Origin: Candidatus Bathyarchaeota archaeon
GTDB lineage: Archaea; Thermoproteota; Bathyarchaeia; Bathyarchaeales; Bathycorpusculaceae
NCBI GenBank assembly: GCA_022865885.1
Contig: JALHSQ010000017.1
Location: 1-64,000, forward strand
Length of the DNA stretch: 64,000 bases
Direction: 5' to 3'
Each line of letters starts with the position of its first letter. Within the stretch, counting starts at the first letter, position 1. A program made the translations under genes and the position numbers. Under the pieces are notes generated by a model. It had not been told where the DNA came from. It searched no databases and was given only the letters and a program-made list of their open reading frames with translations. Shown here in pieces: positions 16,424-24,587 of this stretch.

Positions 16424-17227
16424 CTACGATTTCTGCTTTGCTCTTTCTTTATCCCAGCGTACAAATGCTTCTTCAGCGATCTGCGTTCTCAGAGTAAAAA
16501 TGTCTTCTGGGTTCCTAACGTATATGTAGATCATATAGACTTTCTCGAACCCCCCTGACCGGAGAATCATGTAGCTTGGTTTTTTCGCGAATCTTTCCTC
16601 ATGCAACTTGAAAGCTCCATTGAGGATTTCCGCTGTCTTGGCTGAGGAGACGCTGTGGTCAAAGGCGATTTCAAAGGTGTAACAGTAAAGGTTCCCTCCG
16701 TCGTCACTTTCATACAGGAAGTTGGTGACGTCTCTGTCCATTATTTGGAGGTTTGCGATGGAAACGACGTTATTTCCGATTGTCCAAATCTTCGTGTAGT
16801 TTATCGTTATCTCTTCAACGATCCCTTCGACGGTCCCGATACGAACGTAATCGCCTACTCTAAAAGGTCTGGCCGCAAAAAGGTAGAGTCCAGCTATGAA
16901 GTTCCCAACAGTCTTTGTCGAAGCGAAGCCCAACGCGACACCTCCGACCGTGGAGAAGTATAGAAGCCAATCAGTTGGTAGGCCGCCTAACTTGACCACC
17001 AAGTATACTGCACCGATGAGTATTAGCAGGCGGAAGGTCAAACCCAAGCTGTTTGCTACGTTTGGGGTTAAACGTGCACGCTTAGCGAATCTTCGCAGAT
17101 ACCTGGTTGTTGCTCTCTCAAGAACTACTGAGACGATCGCGATTATGAGCAAATAAAGATATGTGACAAGCGGGACGCCTAGAACATTGGTGTTCTGTAA
17201 ATGATCAAACAATTCCTGAAAACTCAC
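16424..17227 (-). CDS. Small-conductance mechanosensitive channel, MscS family
   Basis: A 267-residue channel. Three N-terminal helices are followed by the pore-lining helix and beta domain signature VALGFASTKTVGNFIAG and RPFRVGDYVRIGTVEGIVEE, then INYTKIWTIGNNVVSIANLQ, the standard MscS order. The C-terminal cytoplasmic domain has an alpha-beta portion (FDHSVSSAKTAEIL). MscS channels open under membrane tension to vent solutes. It is a lone gene; a MscL gene is elsewhere in the window. The start at 17227 is ATG. Confidence 0.9.
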   Translation of the reverse strand: MSFQELFDHLQNTNVLGVPLVTYLYLLIIAIVSVVLERATTRYLRRFAKRARLTPNVANSLGLTFRLLILIGAVYLVVKLGGLPTDWLLYFSTVGGVALGFASTKTVGNFIAGLYLFAARPFRVGDYVRIGTVEGIVEEITINYTKIWTIGNNVVSIANLQIMDRDVTNFLYESDDGGNLYCYTFEIAFDHSVSSAKTAEILNGAFKLHEERFAKKPSYMILRSGGFEKVYMIYIYVRNPEDIFTLRTQIAEEAFVRWDKERAKQKS

Positions 17228-17457
17228 ATCTTCTCACCATGGTTTTCCTCACATCTCTGGTCTAGCCCTATAAACCCTTTTCCCTAATCTGACGCGTTCT
17301 CGCTTGAAGTCAAAATCCTCTTCTACGAGGAATGCTTGTTGAGGGCTTTGCGGTACGACCCAGGACCTTTGATTACACTCCGACCTCCCACCGGGCAGGG
17401 CAAGAACAAAAAGCATATGAACAAGCTACTGAGGTTCTTCTTCCAAAGAAGATCCAA

Positions 17458-17532
17458 GGGCCGGTAGATCAGTCTGGTATGATCGCCGCCTTCGCAAGGC
17501 GGAAGCCGCGGGTTCAAATCCCGCCCGGTCCA
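17458..17532 (+). tRNA. tRNA-Ala (anticodon CGC)
   Basis: A 75-base cloverleaf. The acceptor is GGGCCGG paired with CCGGTCC and includes the alanine identity pair G3:U70. The D stem is GATC/GATC, the anticodon arm CCGCC TTCGCAA GGCGG gives CGC, and the T arm is GCGGG TTCAAAT CCCGC. Discriminator A is followed by CTC, so CCA is not encoded. The last 16 bases recur at 24333-24348 (see that entry). An integrase-like fragment follows immediately. Confidence 0.93.
17517..17532 (+). repeat. Left copy of 16-base direct repeat (tRNA-Ala 3' end)
   Basis: The 16 bases AATCCCGCCCGGTCCA form the 3' end of tRNA-Ala and are repeated exactly at 24333-24348, in the same orientation. Archaeal elements commonly integrate at tRNA 3' ends and leave such copies, so this may be an attachment site. 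Confidence 0.45.
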
Positions 17533-17599
17533 CTCCTCATTTCCTGAAAGAAGCCCCAAACAGGTTTTTCCGAGCGTTATAGAATCCCGTAACGGCGTT

Positions 17600-17764
17600 A
17601 TGGATTCCAGTTATGCTGATCTTGTTTCCTCGGACGATGCGATTAGTTGGATTGAGTCTAAGAAGTCTCTGGACAGAATGTATTCCAAGCGGTATGCTCA
17701 TACTGTCTGCGGTTTGGCGCAAAGATTTTCAACGCAAGCTCGAAGGAAGCTTGGCAGAACTTGA
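17600..17764 (+). pseudogene. Integrase-like N-terminal fragment beside tRNA-Ala
   Basis: A 54-codon frame from ATG 17600 reading MDSSYADLVSSDDAISWIES and then KKSLDRMYSKRYAHTVCGLA. The pattern of a short leader, a W-x-E helix and a Tyr-rich second helix resembles the N-terminal SAM-like (core-binding) domain of archaeal tyrosine recombinases. It stops after KLGRT with no catalytic domain downstream. Its place, about 70 bases after a tRNA gene whose 3' end is duplicated 6.8 kb away, suits a remnant integrase. The similarity is from inspection only and weak enough that chance cannot be excluded. Confidence 0.4.
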
Positions 17765-17821
17765 CAGTTACAGCAAAGCCAAGCGCGTGCGGTTATGCTT
17801 TTAAATGTTGGCTGCTGAGTA

Positions 17822-19441
17822 GTGATTAGGAGAAGTGAGAGCATCAGTAAACGCGACTTTTTCTTAGGTTTTGCAGCTCACGCCCACACCTTGAATGACG
17901 TGGAAATCGACCCGCAAAGGGAGTTGGAATTGAGAAGAAGAAACAGTCCAGAAGAGGCACAGAAACTAGTAGGATTGTCACTCGACAAACTTGAGAAAGA
18001 CCTTCTGACTAGTGGACACGGTCTTGATGATGTAAGATTGCTGATCTTGTTCGTGAGCTACAGAGGAGAGCCTGCAGAGAAGGACAATCTGATATGTGGG
18101 TCTATGCTGAGAGCCATAGAGGGCAGGTTCAGAAAATCGGTCGCAAATCAGCTCAGGCTAGTCGGTCACACGACTGGCGGGGAACTGGAAAACGAAGACT
18201 TGGTGCTGAAGGAGATTTCAGGAGTAGGCTTTAACGGTTTATCTCTATTAGCTCTAGTTACCGATCTTCCCATAGGCATAGGGCGAACATGGGGTCTTCG
18301 AACGGCAGAGCAAGCAGGGGAGCAAGGAATAGAGCTGGCCCGTGACGCGTGGGTTGACTTTGGCCAACAGACCACGAGTAAAGAGCATCTTCACATGAGA
18401 AAGACTCTGCTTGTGTTGACTCAGGGGTCGAAGGTTGACACTCCAGGTTACGAACATTTCTTGGCAGAGGGACTTGCCAACTTCATGGGCAGCAACCGCG
18501 AAGCGAGAATAATGAACGTGATAGGCGGAAGCAGCGGTGACGGACTGAATGCCATACTTCTTCATCAATTCTACGGGAGATTGAAAGAACAACCACAGTT
18601 TAAGGTTCTTGATGGTGAAGCCGTATGCGCTCTGATTCCCAACCTGTGCGAAATCTCCATAGGTCTAGACGTAAATGCCATAACTAAAATTGGAAGACAA
18701 CACACATTTCACTTCAACAGCGACAAGGAACCTCACTATAAATACGTCAAACGCATTGGCAACGAAGATCCCTGCACAAAGTATGCTGAAGCGATCTATG
18801 AAAACGAGGTTCAACTGTCCAAAGAAAAGAACCTTCCACTAGTCGATAAGGAAGTGATTCTGGAAGCAATGCGTCTTTCTCGAGCACAAAAAAGGTTACT
18901 GATATTCAATCCGGTTGTGGCCAGATACGCCTGTGCTTTTCCTTTTGGCAACTATACTTGTGTTGCCCCTGTTCGAGTAGCGGGAGAAGACATTGAGCTT
19001 ATTCTTCCAGTCAGAAGTTACACTCCCGAGATGCCTGGCTACTTCGTGATGGGTGATCATGGGAAAGTGCAGAAAGGAGCGCGTCGCGTGTACGATATGC
19101 TTAGAGCGGATCAAAGCTTTGGCAAAAACGATGCCACTATCATCGTTTCCTGCATTAACAGGAGACTGGTTGAGTTGATGGCTGGATGCAAGTCGGGAAC
19201 TGAGGCTGAAATACTGAAAGAAGGGCTTTCGCCAACCCAAATGATAGGCTTCTTGGCATATGGCGAGTTATCATTCACTCATCTTATACAAGAGCCATAT
19301 TTCCATGCCTTCAGCTGCTGGGGAATCACCATGCACTCCAAGACAGATGCGAAAGAAGATGCAGCGAAACACCTAGAAAAAGAGAAAGCTGACATTGGGA
19401 TCAGAGGCTGGATCAGAGGAAAGAAAGGAAGAAGTGATTAG
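17822..19441 (+). CDS. FIST-domain sensory protein
   Basis: A 539-residue soluble protein. The N-terminal half follows the FIST N pattern (LILFVSYRGEP, GHTTGGELENED, SGVGFNGLSLLAL, VIGGSSGDG) and the C-terminal half the FIST_C pattern (NPVVARYACAFPFG, PEMPGYFVMGD, SCINRRLVEL, MIGFLAYGELS with the late hydrophobic GExS motif). FIST proteins are ligand sensors, thought to bind amino acids or other small molecules, usually linked with signal transduction. Here no kinase is fused and the nearest histidine kinase lies far away (44.8 kb). The start is GTG 17822. A possible 30-codon peptide frame (ATG 19442, overlapping the stop) follows. It lies inside the possible integrated segment. Confidence 0.85.
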   Translation: MIRRSESISKRDFFLGFAAHAHTLNDVEIDPQRELELRRRNSPEEAQKLVGLSLDKLEKDLLTSGHGLDDVRLLILFVSYRGEPAEKDNLICGSMLRAIEGRFRKSVANQLRLVGHTTGGELENEDLVLKEISGVGFNGLSLLALVTDLPIGIGRTWGLRTAEQAGEQGIELARDAWVDFGQQTTSKEHLHMRKTLLVLTQGSKVDTPGYEHFLAEGLANFMGSNREARIMNVIGGSSGDGLNAILLHQFYGRLKEQPQFKVLDGEAVCALIPNLCEISIGLDVNAITKIGRQHTFHFNSDKEPHYKYVKRIGNEDPCTKYAEAIYENEVQLSKEKNLPLVDKEVILEAMRLSRAQKRLLIFNPVVARYACAFPFGNYTCVAPVRVAGEDIELILPVRSYTPEMPGYFVMGDHGKVQKGARRVYDMLRADQSFGKNDATIIVSCINRRLVELMAGCKSGTEAEILKEGLSPTQMIGFLAYGELSFTHLIQEPYFHAFSCWGITMHSKTDAKEDAAKHLEKEKADIGIRGWIRGKKGRSD

Positions 19442-19526
19442 ATGGAAAAAATAATATACGCTAGGCTAGCAACAGATGCATCAGAAGCCAGCGACTTGTT
19501 AGCTACAAAGCCCAAAAAGTGTCTGC

Positions 19527-19811
19527 ATGAGTGATGAATTCGAGAATCTGATCAAACCGATCAGAAACGCGTCCGCCCCTGGTACCTTAGCAGCTCTGAG
19601 CCTTGCAGCCCTTAAGATCGGCGATTTCCCGAGGGAATTGAGATTTGGGCTCTTGTTGGGTGCCATCATGTTCCTGTCATCAGCTTTTTTCATTTTCTTC
19701 TTCAGTATTTATCCAACCAAGAGAACACTCTGGACCAGCGCAGCAATGACATTCCTTTCAGGGCTTTTCTGTCTGATAACTTCAGCGTTAGCAATGCTGC
19801 TCACGGTTTAG
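19527..19811 (+). CDS. Small two- or three-helix membrane protein
   Basis: A 94-residue protein with a hydrophilic start (SDEFENLIKPIRNASAPG), a weak hydrophobic segment (TLAALSLAALKIGDF), a helix (GLLLGAIMFLSSAFFIFFFS) and a second strong helix (AMTFLSGLFCLITSALAMLLT). No family was recognised. It lies 85 bases after the FIST gene in the same direction and may be co-transcribed with it. Confidence 0.6.
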   Translation: MSDEFENLIKPIRNASAPGTLAALSLAALKIGDFPRELRFGLLLGAIMFLSSAFFIFFFSIYPTKRTLWTSAAMTFLSGLFCLITSALAMLLTV

Positions 19812-20235
19812 CACGTGCTTGGTGGAAACTGGAGGGGCGAGTTTCTCCATAGGGTTGTAAGAGATAAATGGAAAGACGTTACATAGCGCACGCTAACCCA
19901 ACGAAGAGCCAATACGGCTCAGACTAGTTTGGGCGCAGATTCAAAATGATGTCGGGTATGGCTTTGCTACGAAGTGATGCTCAGACAGGGCCGGCTTGTC
20001 GAAAAAGGCGACGAAGACCATTGAAACTGAATAGAAAAAGAAGGGGTTTGCGGGAAACAGTGGAGACATCTCCACTTTTGGGGGGGTGCAAATCCAACTC
20101 TTCGCATCGATCTTCGGTTCCATGAATACCACTGACCACATTTCGTCAGATTTGATGAGAAGTTGGGCGCGCCAACCACGAGCCACTGTTAAATAAGCGC
20201 GCGGTGTGCAATAACCTCAGTGGAAGACGAGTATA
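19812..20235. other. Intergenic region holding dispersed repeat copy A and GCGCGC motifs
   Basis: No gene is supported. It carries repeat copy A (20032-20094), GCGCGC at 20167-20172 (as GGGCGCGCC) and at 20197-20202, and a TATA-like TTAAATAAG just before the latter, about 40 bases upstream of the 4Fe-4S gene start. Frames on the minus strand are Pro- and Ser-rich chance ORFs. Confidence 0.5.
20032..20094 (+). repeat. Dispersed intergenic repeat, copy A
   Basis: Reads AGAAAAAGAAGGGG, TTTGCGGGAAAC, the perfect hairpin AGTGGAGACATCTCCACT (20059-20076), then GGGGGGGTGCAAATCC, which resembles a tRNA T arm. It is related to copies B, C and D by the shared AG-rich lead, GCGGG and GAC[AG]TC[TC]CC core. 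Confidence 0.6.
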
Positions 20236-21291
20236 TTGAGCAATCATGTTTATGAGCAACTTGCGGAAGCTTTGAACAAACTTCCTAATGGCTTTCCAAG
20301 AACTCCTTCGAACGTGGAGATAAGAGTTCTCAAGAAGATATTCTCTCCAGAGGAGGCTTCAATTGCAAGCCAACTAACCGGTTCTATGGAGTCAACTGAT
20401 GTTATCGCCAAGCGTGTTGAACTTTCGCCTGAAAAAGCAGAAGCGCAGTTGATGGAGATGGCGAAGAGGGGATTTTTGTGGAGCTACAAAGGAGGTGATA
20501 AGCTATTCTTCAGGCTGGCACCTTTTGTCGTGGGTATCTACGAATCGCAGCGGGAAAGTATGGATCACGAGTTGGCTCACTTGGTCGAAGAGTACTTGGC
20601 AAATGGTGGAGCTGTTGGAATCATGAAGCCACAACCAGCTCTGCACCGTGTTGTTCCCGCTCAGAAGGCAGTTAAGTCTGAGTGGATTCTCCCGTATGAC
20701 GACGTGAAAGCGATCCTCATGAGCTCCAAAGCATTTCGTTTGAGTGACTGCATCTGCAGACTGCAACAGGATCACATTGGCCGCAGGTGTGACTTTCCTT
20801 TGAGAACTTGCCTTAGCTCCTCTTTAGCCGAGAGACAGCCGAGCGAGTATGGTATTTCGAAGGAAGAAGCACTGGTTTTCCTTGACAAGGCAGAGGAGAT
20901 GGGTCTTGTGCACACTGTAAGCAATGTGATGAAAGGGCTCGGCTACATCTGTAATTGCTGTGGCTGTTGCTGCGGCATCCTTAGGGGAATAACTGATTGG
21001 GGCATTGAGAATTCCGTAGCCTACGCCAACTATTATGCTGTAATTGACGCTGACGAGTGCTTGGGATGCGGGATATGCAGGAATAGATGCCAAGTGCATG
21101 CTGTCTCTGAAAGGGGGGGCGTGTCAGTTGTGGATCGTAAGAAGTGTATTGGTTGCGGATTGTGCGTAACAGGATGTCCAAATGGCGTAGCGAAGCTGGA
21201 GAAAAAGCCTGAAAGCGAAATTGTCAATCCTCCAGTAGATTTTGAGGCTTGGGAACATGAGCGTCTTCGCAATCGTGGGCTGGATAAGTAG
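20236..21291 (+). CDS. 4Fe-4S ferredoxin-domain protein with N-terminal winged-helix region
   Basis: A 351-residue protein. Residues about 50-95 look like a winged helix (AEAQLMEMAKRGFLWSY). The middle has a Cys-rich block CICRLQQDHIGRRC with CLSS, and GYICNCCGCCCGILRG. The C-terminal third carries two [4Fe-4S] motifs, CLGCGICRNRC and CIGCGLCVTGCP. This layout is known in archaeal and clostridial proteins described only as 4Fe-4S binding, probably electron-transfer or redox-sensing. The TTG start at 20236 has a plausible upstream TATA. It stands inside the possible integrated segment. Confidence 0.85.
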   Translation: MSNHVYEQLAEALNKLPNGFPRTPSNVEIRVLKKIFSPEEASIASQLTGSMESTDVIAKRVELSPEKAEAQLMEMAKRGFLWSYKGGDKLFFRLAPFVVGIYESQRESMDHELAHLVEEYLANGGAVGIMKPQPALHRVVPAQKAVKSEWILPYDDVKAILMSSKAFRLSDCICRLQQDHIGRRCDFPLRTCLSSSLAERQPSEYGISKEEALVFLDKAEEMGLVHTVSNVMKGLGYICNCCGCCCGILRGITDWGIENSVAYANYYAVIDADECLGCGICRNRCQVHAVSERGGVSVVDRKKCIGCGLCVTGCPNGVAKLEKKPESEIVNPPVDFEAWEHERLRNRGLDK

Positions 21292-21600
21292 TTGGCATTG
21301 TGTTTCTGAGAAGAGAAGAAGAGGGGTTTTGCGGGAGACGTCTCCATTCTCCGCGGAAATAGGGCAACCCTGCGCTGATTTTCGACGACCTCGCAGGACT
21401 TTCCGCGCAAGCTAATCACTTTAACCTCTCTCTCCGCTGAAGCGGGAAGTTGTTTCGTCACTAACCTTTTAAACCGGCAAGTTGACTCTGTGCTCAAGTA
21501 GTTACGTTAGGGCAAGAATAGACTCTGGAAGGAAAGGACGATAGGGCAGACGAGGCTAGCTCTCTTCCGAGAGAGTCAGAATAGAAAACGTGAAAATGAC
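21292..21600. other. Intergenic region with dispersed repeat copy B
   Basis: Contains repeat copy B at 21312-21348 and nothing else recognisable. Minus-strand frames here (for example 21033-21497) run antisense to the 4Fe-4S gene and are dismissed. Confidence 0.45.
21312..21348 (+). repeat. Dispersed intergenic repeat, copy B
   Basis: Reads AGAGAAGAAGAGGGG, TTTTGCGGGAGACGTCTCC, with a perfect palindrome GGAGACGTCTCC at 21334-21345. Same family as copies A, C and D. Confidence 0.6.
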
Positions 21601-21777
21601 ATGTTTGTTGACTTGACTATCTTTGATGTTCCAGCCAGCCTCCTCAGGGAATTCGGAGAGATAATCATCCGGTCATCTTATCCAAGTGGAGTCAGCGAGG
21701 CAATCAAGGACCTGATACGGAAAGCACTTCTGGAGTACGATCTGAACAGAAACGCCGCAGTCGTCACTACCACATGA
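21601..21777 (+). CDS. Small ribbon-helix-helix-like protein
   Basis: A 58-residue frame starting ATG 21601. The sequence MFVDLTIFDVPASLLREFGE, followed by an amphipathic helix (VSEAIKDLIRKALLEY), matches the RHH (CopG/Arc-type) layout of a short beta strand, helix A, a turn containing PSG and helix B, a common small DNA-binding fold often involved in autoregulation or toxin-antitoxin control. No toxin gene is adjacent. Ends in TGA at 21775. The family call rests on pattern only; the coding nature is well supported by the amphipathic helices. Confidence 0.6.
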   Translation: MFVDLTIFDVPASLLREFGEIIIRSSYPSGVSEAIKDLIRKALLEYDLNRNAAVVTTT

Positions 21778-21887
21778 AGTTAACGGAGGGTTCTCAGCAT
21801 TTTGGCCAGGATCCAGCGTAGAGTCTTGAAGAAGCTTTACCTGAAAGCAAAACGCTCGTAAGAGTACGAACGCACCTTCCTGGACAT

Positions 21888-21897
21888 AGCGCGCGCT
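21888..21897. repeat. AGCGCGCGCT palindrome
   Basis: Exact copy of the intergenic motif, immediately downstream of the 3' end of the Lrp gene (which ends at 21925 on the minus strand); the next copy at 22586-22595 lies beyond its start, so the gene is bracketed. Confidence 0.6.
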
Positions 21898-21924
21898 TTC
21901 AATGCTATGTTCCGACGTTTTCGT

Positions 21925-22452
21925 TCAGTCTGCGAGCTTTCCTTCGCTTTTTTCCAGGTATCCTGCCAGATGAGAGAAGGATAAAGGCTGCATTTGATCT
22001 TTTTCGCCTAAGTCAACGATGAAGCTTCTTGTTTCATCAATGTTCACGTTCGGGAACTCTTTTATGTCTCTCATGAACTCGCTGTATTCGGCATAGTCCC
22101 TGTGAAGGGCGATGGCCACGTAGTCAGCGTTGCAGCCAATTCCAGTATTTCCAAGTATCAATGCCGAAGGATGTTCGCTCATGGTGTTTCTGGCGCGTTT
22201 CTTATAGTCACCAAGAATTTCCTTTGAAACTCGCCCACTCATCTTCGTGAATGTCATGGATAAGAGCGTAAAGCCAAGCTGTAAATAGTCGGGGATAATC
22301 GTGTATTCCTTGATCATCCCCTGCTTCTCGAGTCTTTCTCTGGTCCTCGAAACAGTAGGCTGACTCACCCCAATCGCCTTGGCCAGATCCCTGTCACTTC
22401 TGTGACTGTTCTTAAGGAGCGCAACTATCACTTTCAACTCGACGTCTTTCAT
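21925..22452 (-). CDS. Lrp/AsnC-type regulator
   Basis: A 175-residue protein starting at ATG 22452, chosen because AGGAAAGGG precedes it and the HTH begins at once. The winged helix reads LKVIVALLKNSHRSDRDLAKAIGVSQPTVSRTRERLEKQGMI, given here in parts as SDRDLAKAIGVSQPTVSR. A C-terminal alpha-beta region follows, but it lacks a clear RAM-domain match, so effector binding is uncertain; an alternative is a PadR- or MarR-like fold. It is probably a local or global transcriptional regulator. It sits alone, bracketed by GCGCGC palindromes. Confidence 0.7.
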   Translation of the reverse strand: MKDVELKVIVALLKNSHRSDRDLAKAIGVSQPTVSRTRERLEKQGMIKEYTIIPDYLQLGFTLLSMTFTKMSGRVSKEILGDYKKRARNTMSEHPSALILGNTGIGCNADYVAIALHRDYAEYSEFMRDIKEFPNVNIDETRSFIVDLGEKDQMQPLSFSHLAGYLEKSEGKLAD

Positions 22453-22585
22453 GAGCAACCCTTTCCTGCATATAATAATCGGTTTCGCCAAGTACTTAAA
22501 ATGTGGTGTTCGACTCAACGCGCGCAAAACCTAGGACTGTGAGCCTATCTTAGGCACGTGCTACAGCAAGGTGTTCATTTCGGCT

Positions 22586-22595
22586 AGCGCGCGCT
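22586..22595. repeat. AGCGCGCGCT palindrome
   Basis: Exact copy of the motif, in a cluster with GCGCGC at 22520-22525 and 22648-22655, all between the Lrp gene and the next gene on the plus strand. Confidence 0.6.
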
Positions 22596-22656
22596 ATACC
22601 AAGGTTTCCATATTGCTCCGAAGAGTTCTGCATCTTGACACGCTGAGGCGCGCGCT

Positions 22657-22878
22657 CTAGGGTTTGCCCGTCTTTGAGACTGTTTCGATCACTTCGAGGC
22701 TGACGACCCTGAAAGCGTCGCTTTTGCTTAGCCCTTCGCTTCGTAACTGATGAAAGCTGTTCCAGAAACCCTCCTTCGCTAAGAGGCATGGCTTGCAGGT
22801 CTTTATACTGGGCGTCTCTAGCGGTGGCTTTGGTGATTCCAGAGGCTTGGCTGCCTCGATAATCCGTTTCCTGATTGA
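22657..22878 (-). pseudogene. Small protein-like ORF without a standard start
   Basis: A 73-codon minus-strand open stretch that runs from TAG to TAG with no ATG, GTG or TTG near its beginning. It reads like real protein: KTCKPCLLAKEGFWNSFHQL, then RSEGLSKSDAFRVVSLEVIE and TVSKTGKP, with a CxxC and an amphipathic rest. It is flanked exactly by GCGCGCGC at 22648-22655 and GCGCGCGCG at 22882-22890. It is most likely a gene with a lost start or a decayed gene; a non-standard start is the alternative. No family is recognised. Confidence 0.35.
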
Positions 22879-22943
22879 CTAGCGCGCGCGTGTCAGTCCC
22901 GCAAACCATAAAAACTGAAGCTCCCACATCAATTATAACGGTT

Positions 22944-24281
22944 ATGATTGTCATGAACAGAAGACTTGCAACAGCAATACTCACGTTCACATTGCTGTCC
23001 CCGCTTTTGTATTTTGTCACGTGCTCAGTTGGAGCAAATGCTGCTGGGTCTGTTCACAACTTGAACACGGGTCTAAGCTATACGAGCATTCAGAATGCCA
23101 TAGGTGCTGGTGAAACACTGGGTGGGCATACGATCTTTGTGGATGCTGGAACGTACAATGAAAATATCGTCGTAAACAAGCAGATACGTCTGATTGGAGA
23201 GCACCCCGACTCCACGGTCATAAAGGCTGCAGACCGGACGAAAAATGCCTTGAACATTACTTCTGACAACGTTGAGATCAGCGGGTTCAACATAACTGGT
23301 GCAACGCAATGGTATCCAGCTGCTTGTGGCCTCTACTTGGATTCTGTTAGCAACGTTAGCATCTCAGGCAATTATGTGGCTAACAACACTTACGGCATCC
23401 GCATGGACTATTCGAGCAACAACACTTTGGCAAACAACAAGATTTGGCTGAACCATTTTGGCATCAACATGTATAGTGACGATGATAACAACAGGATTAT
23501 CAAAAACAGCTTCAGCTCACATACTGGCGTCAGCCTTAGCTTGTGGGCTGGAAGCGACGGCAACCTTGTGACGCAAAACGCCTTCTTTGACAACTCCGAT
23601 GGAGTGGACATAGGCTACTCGAACTTCAACGTGATTTCCTACAATAATTTCTCGTACAATGGCCTAGGAATAGACATCGAGCAAATAGGCAACAACAATA
23701 CCATTTGCCACAATAACCTCATCGACAACACCGGTCAAGCTCACAGCATCCTAGGAGCAGCAAATTTCTGGGACGATGGTTATCCTTCTGGCGGTAACTA
23801 TTGGAGCAATTATGCAGGCGTTGATGCAGGCAACGATGGAATAGGCGATGCACCTTACACAATTGATGCAAACAACACTGACAGATATCCATTGATGGGC
23901 ATGTTCTCTGATTTCAATGCCACCTCAGAATATTGTGTTCAAACCATCTGCAATTCGTCAATATCTGGTTTTCAGTCTAACGCTACTTCAATAAGCTTCA
24001 ATGTCACGGGGGAAGATGGCACTGCAGGTTTCTGCAGAGTATGCACTCCATCGGCTTTAATGAATGCAACCTACAGAGTGTTTGTCAACGGCACAGAGGT
24101 CCAATGTAATCTCTTACCGTGCTCTAACACTACCCACAGCTACCTCTACTTCACCTATAGCCATTCAACAAAGGAAATCGTCATAATCCCAGAGTTGGCT
24201 TCGCTCATCATTTCACCACTACTCACAATAGCAACTCTTCTAGCAACCAATGTCTCCAGAAGAAAACCGTTCAAGCGTTAG
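22944..24281 (+). CDS. Secreted beta-helix repeat protein, NosD-like, membrane-anchored
   Basis: A 445-residue surface protein. The start is ATG 22944 or 22953; a signal peptide follows (ATAILTFTLLSPLLYFV). The body is a right-handed beta-helix with repeated Asn-rich turns (NVSISGNYVANNTYGIRMDY, NNTLANNKIWLNHFGI, NTICHNNLIDN), the NosD/periplasmic copper-binding type repeats. A C-terminal beta-sandwich-like part and a final PELASLIISPLLTIATLLA helix with a basic tail anchor it. Many N-x-T/S sites suggest glycosylation. A carbohydrate or surface-layer role is plausible; no NosZ is present, so the copper link is unproven. Its stop overlaps an AGCGCGCGCT copy. Confidence 0.8.
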   Translation: MIVMNRRLATAILTFTLLSPLLYFVTCSVGANAAGSVHNLNTGLSYTSIQNAIGAGETLGGHTIFVDAGTYNENIVVNKQIRLIGEHPDSTVIKAADRTKNALNITSDNVEISGFNITGATQWYPAACGLYLDSVSNVSISGNYVANNTYGIRMDYSSNNTLANNKIWLNHFGINMYSDDDNNRIIKNSFSSHTGVSLSLWAGSDGNLVTQNAFFDNSDGVDIGYSNFNVISYNNFSYNGLGIDIEQIGNNNTICHNNLIDNTGQAHSILGAANFWDDGYPSGGNYWSNYAGVDAGNDGIGDAPYTIDANNTDRYPLMGMFSDFNATSEYCVQTICNSSISGFQSNATSISFNVTGEDGTAGFCRVCTPSALMNATYRVFVNGTEVQCNLLPCSNTTHSYLYFTYSHSTKEIVIIPELASLIISPLLTIATLLATNVSRRKPFKR

Positions 24282-24289
24282 CGCGCGCT
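24280..24289. repeat. AGCGCGCGCT palindrome
   Basis: Exact copy, overlapping the TAG stop of the beta-helix gene by two bases. The gatE-gatD pair begins 300 bases downstream; the next copy on the far side is at 27998-28005. Confidence 0.6.
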
Positions 24290-24587
24290 TTTCGACCACC
24301 GAAAGGCTCGGACTTGACCCCGTTTGGGCACTAATCCCGCCCGGTCCATTAACAGACTTGAACCTGTTTGGGTGCGGGTCGCACAAAGCCTGGACCTCCA
24401 AGTATTGTCCACCCGCGAGCTCACGTTGAGTGCATGGTGGCGAGATCGTTTCTTCTCAAAGTCTCAAGCAGTCGAGTGACCCTTCGTGACTGATTTCCAA
24501 TGTCTTGCGAATTTTCTTGGGCGCATGACGGATGTGAAGAGTACAATGAAGAAACTTTTTAACAATCCAGAAACACAGATACGATGA
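24282..24587. other. Intergenic region upstream of gatE with tRNA-3'-like copy
   Basis: Holds the 16-base tRNA-Ala copy (24333-24348). Around it lie two similar strings, GACTTGACCCCGTTTGGGCAC at 24310-24330 and GACTTGAACCTGTTTGGGTGC at 24355-24375. No gene is seen. Confidence 0.45.
24333..24348 (+). repeat. Right copy of 16-base direct repeat (possible attachment site)
   Basis: An exact copy of AATCCCGCCCGGTCCA, the 3' end of tRNA-Ala at 17517-17532, in the same orientation and 6816 bases away. The rest of the tRNA is absent. This is the arrangement left by site-specific integration at a tRNA 3' end. There is no intact integrase in the interval, so the event would be old. A coincidental match is unlikely for 16 bases but is not excluded. 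Confidence 0.45.

Noticed and set aside
22550-23020. 156-codon minus-strand frame
   Set aside because: It is antisense to the start of the beta-helix gene and has a biased Arg/Gln composition; another frame of the same strand (22657-22878) looks more protein-like.
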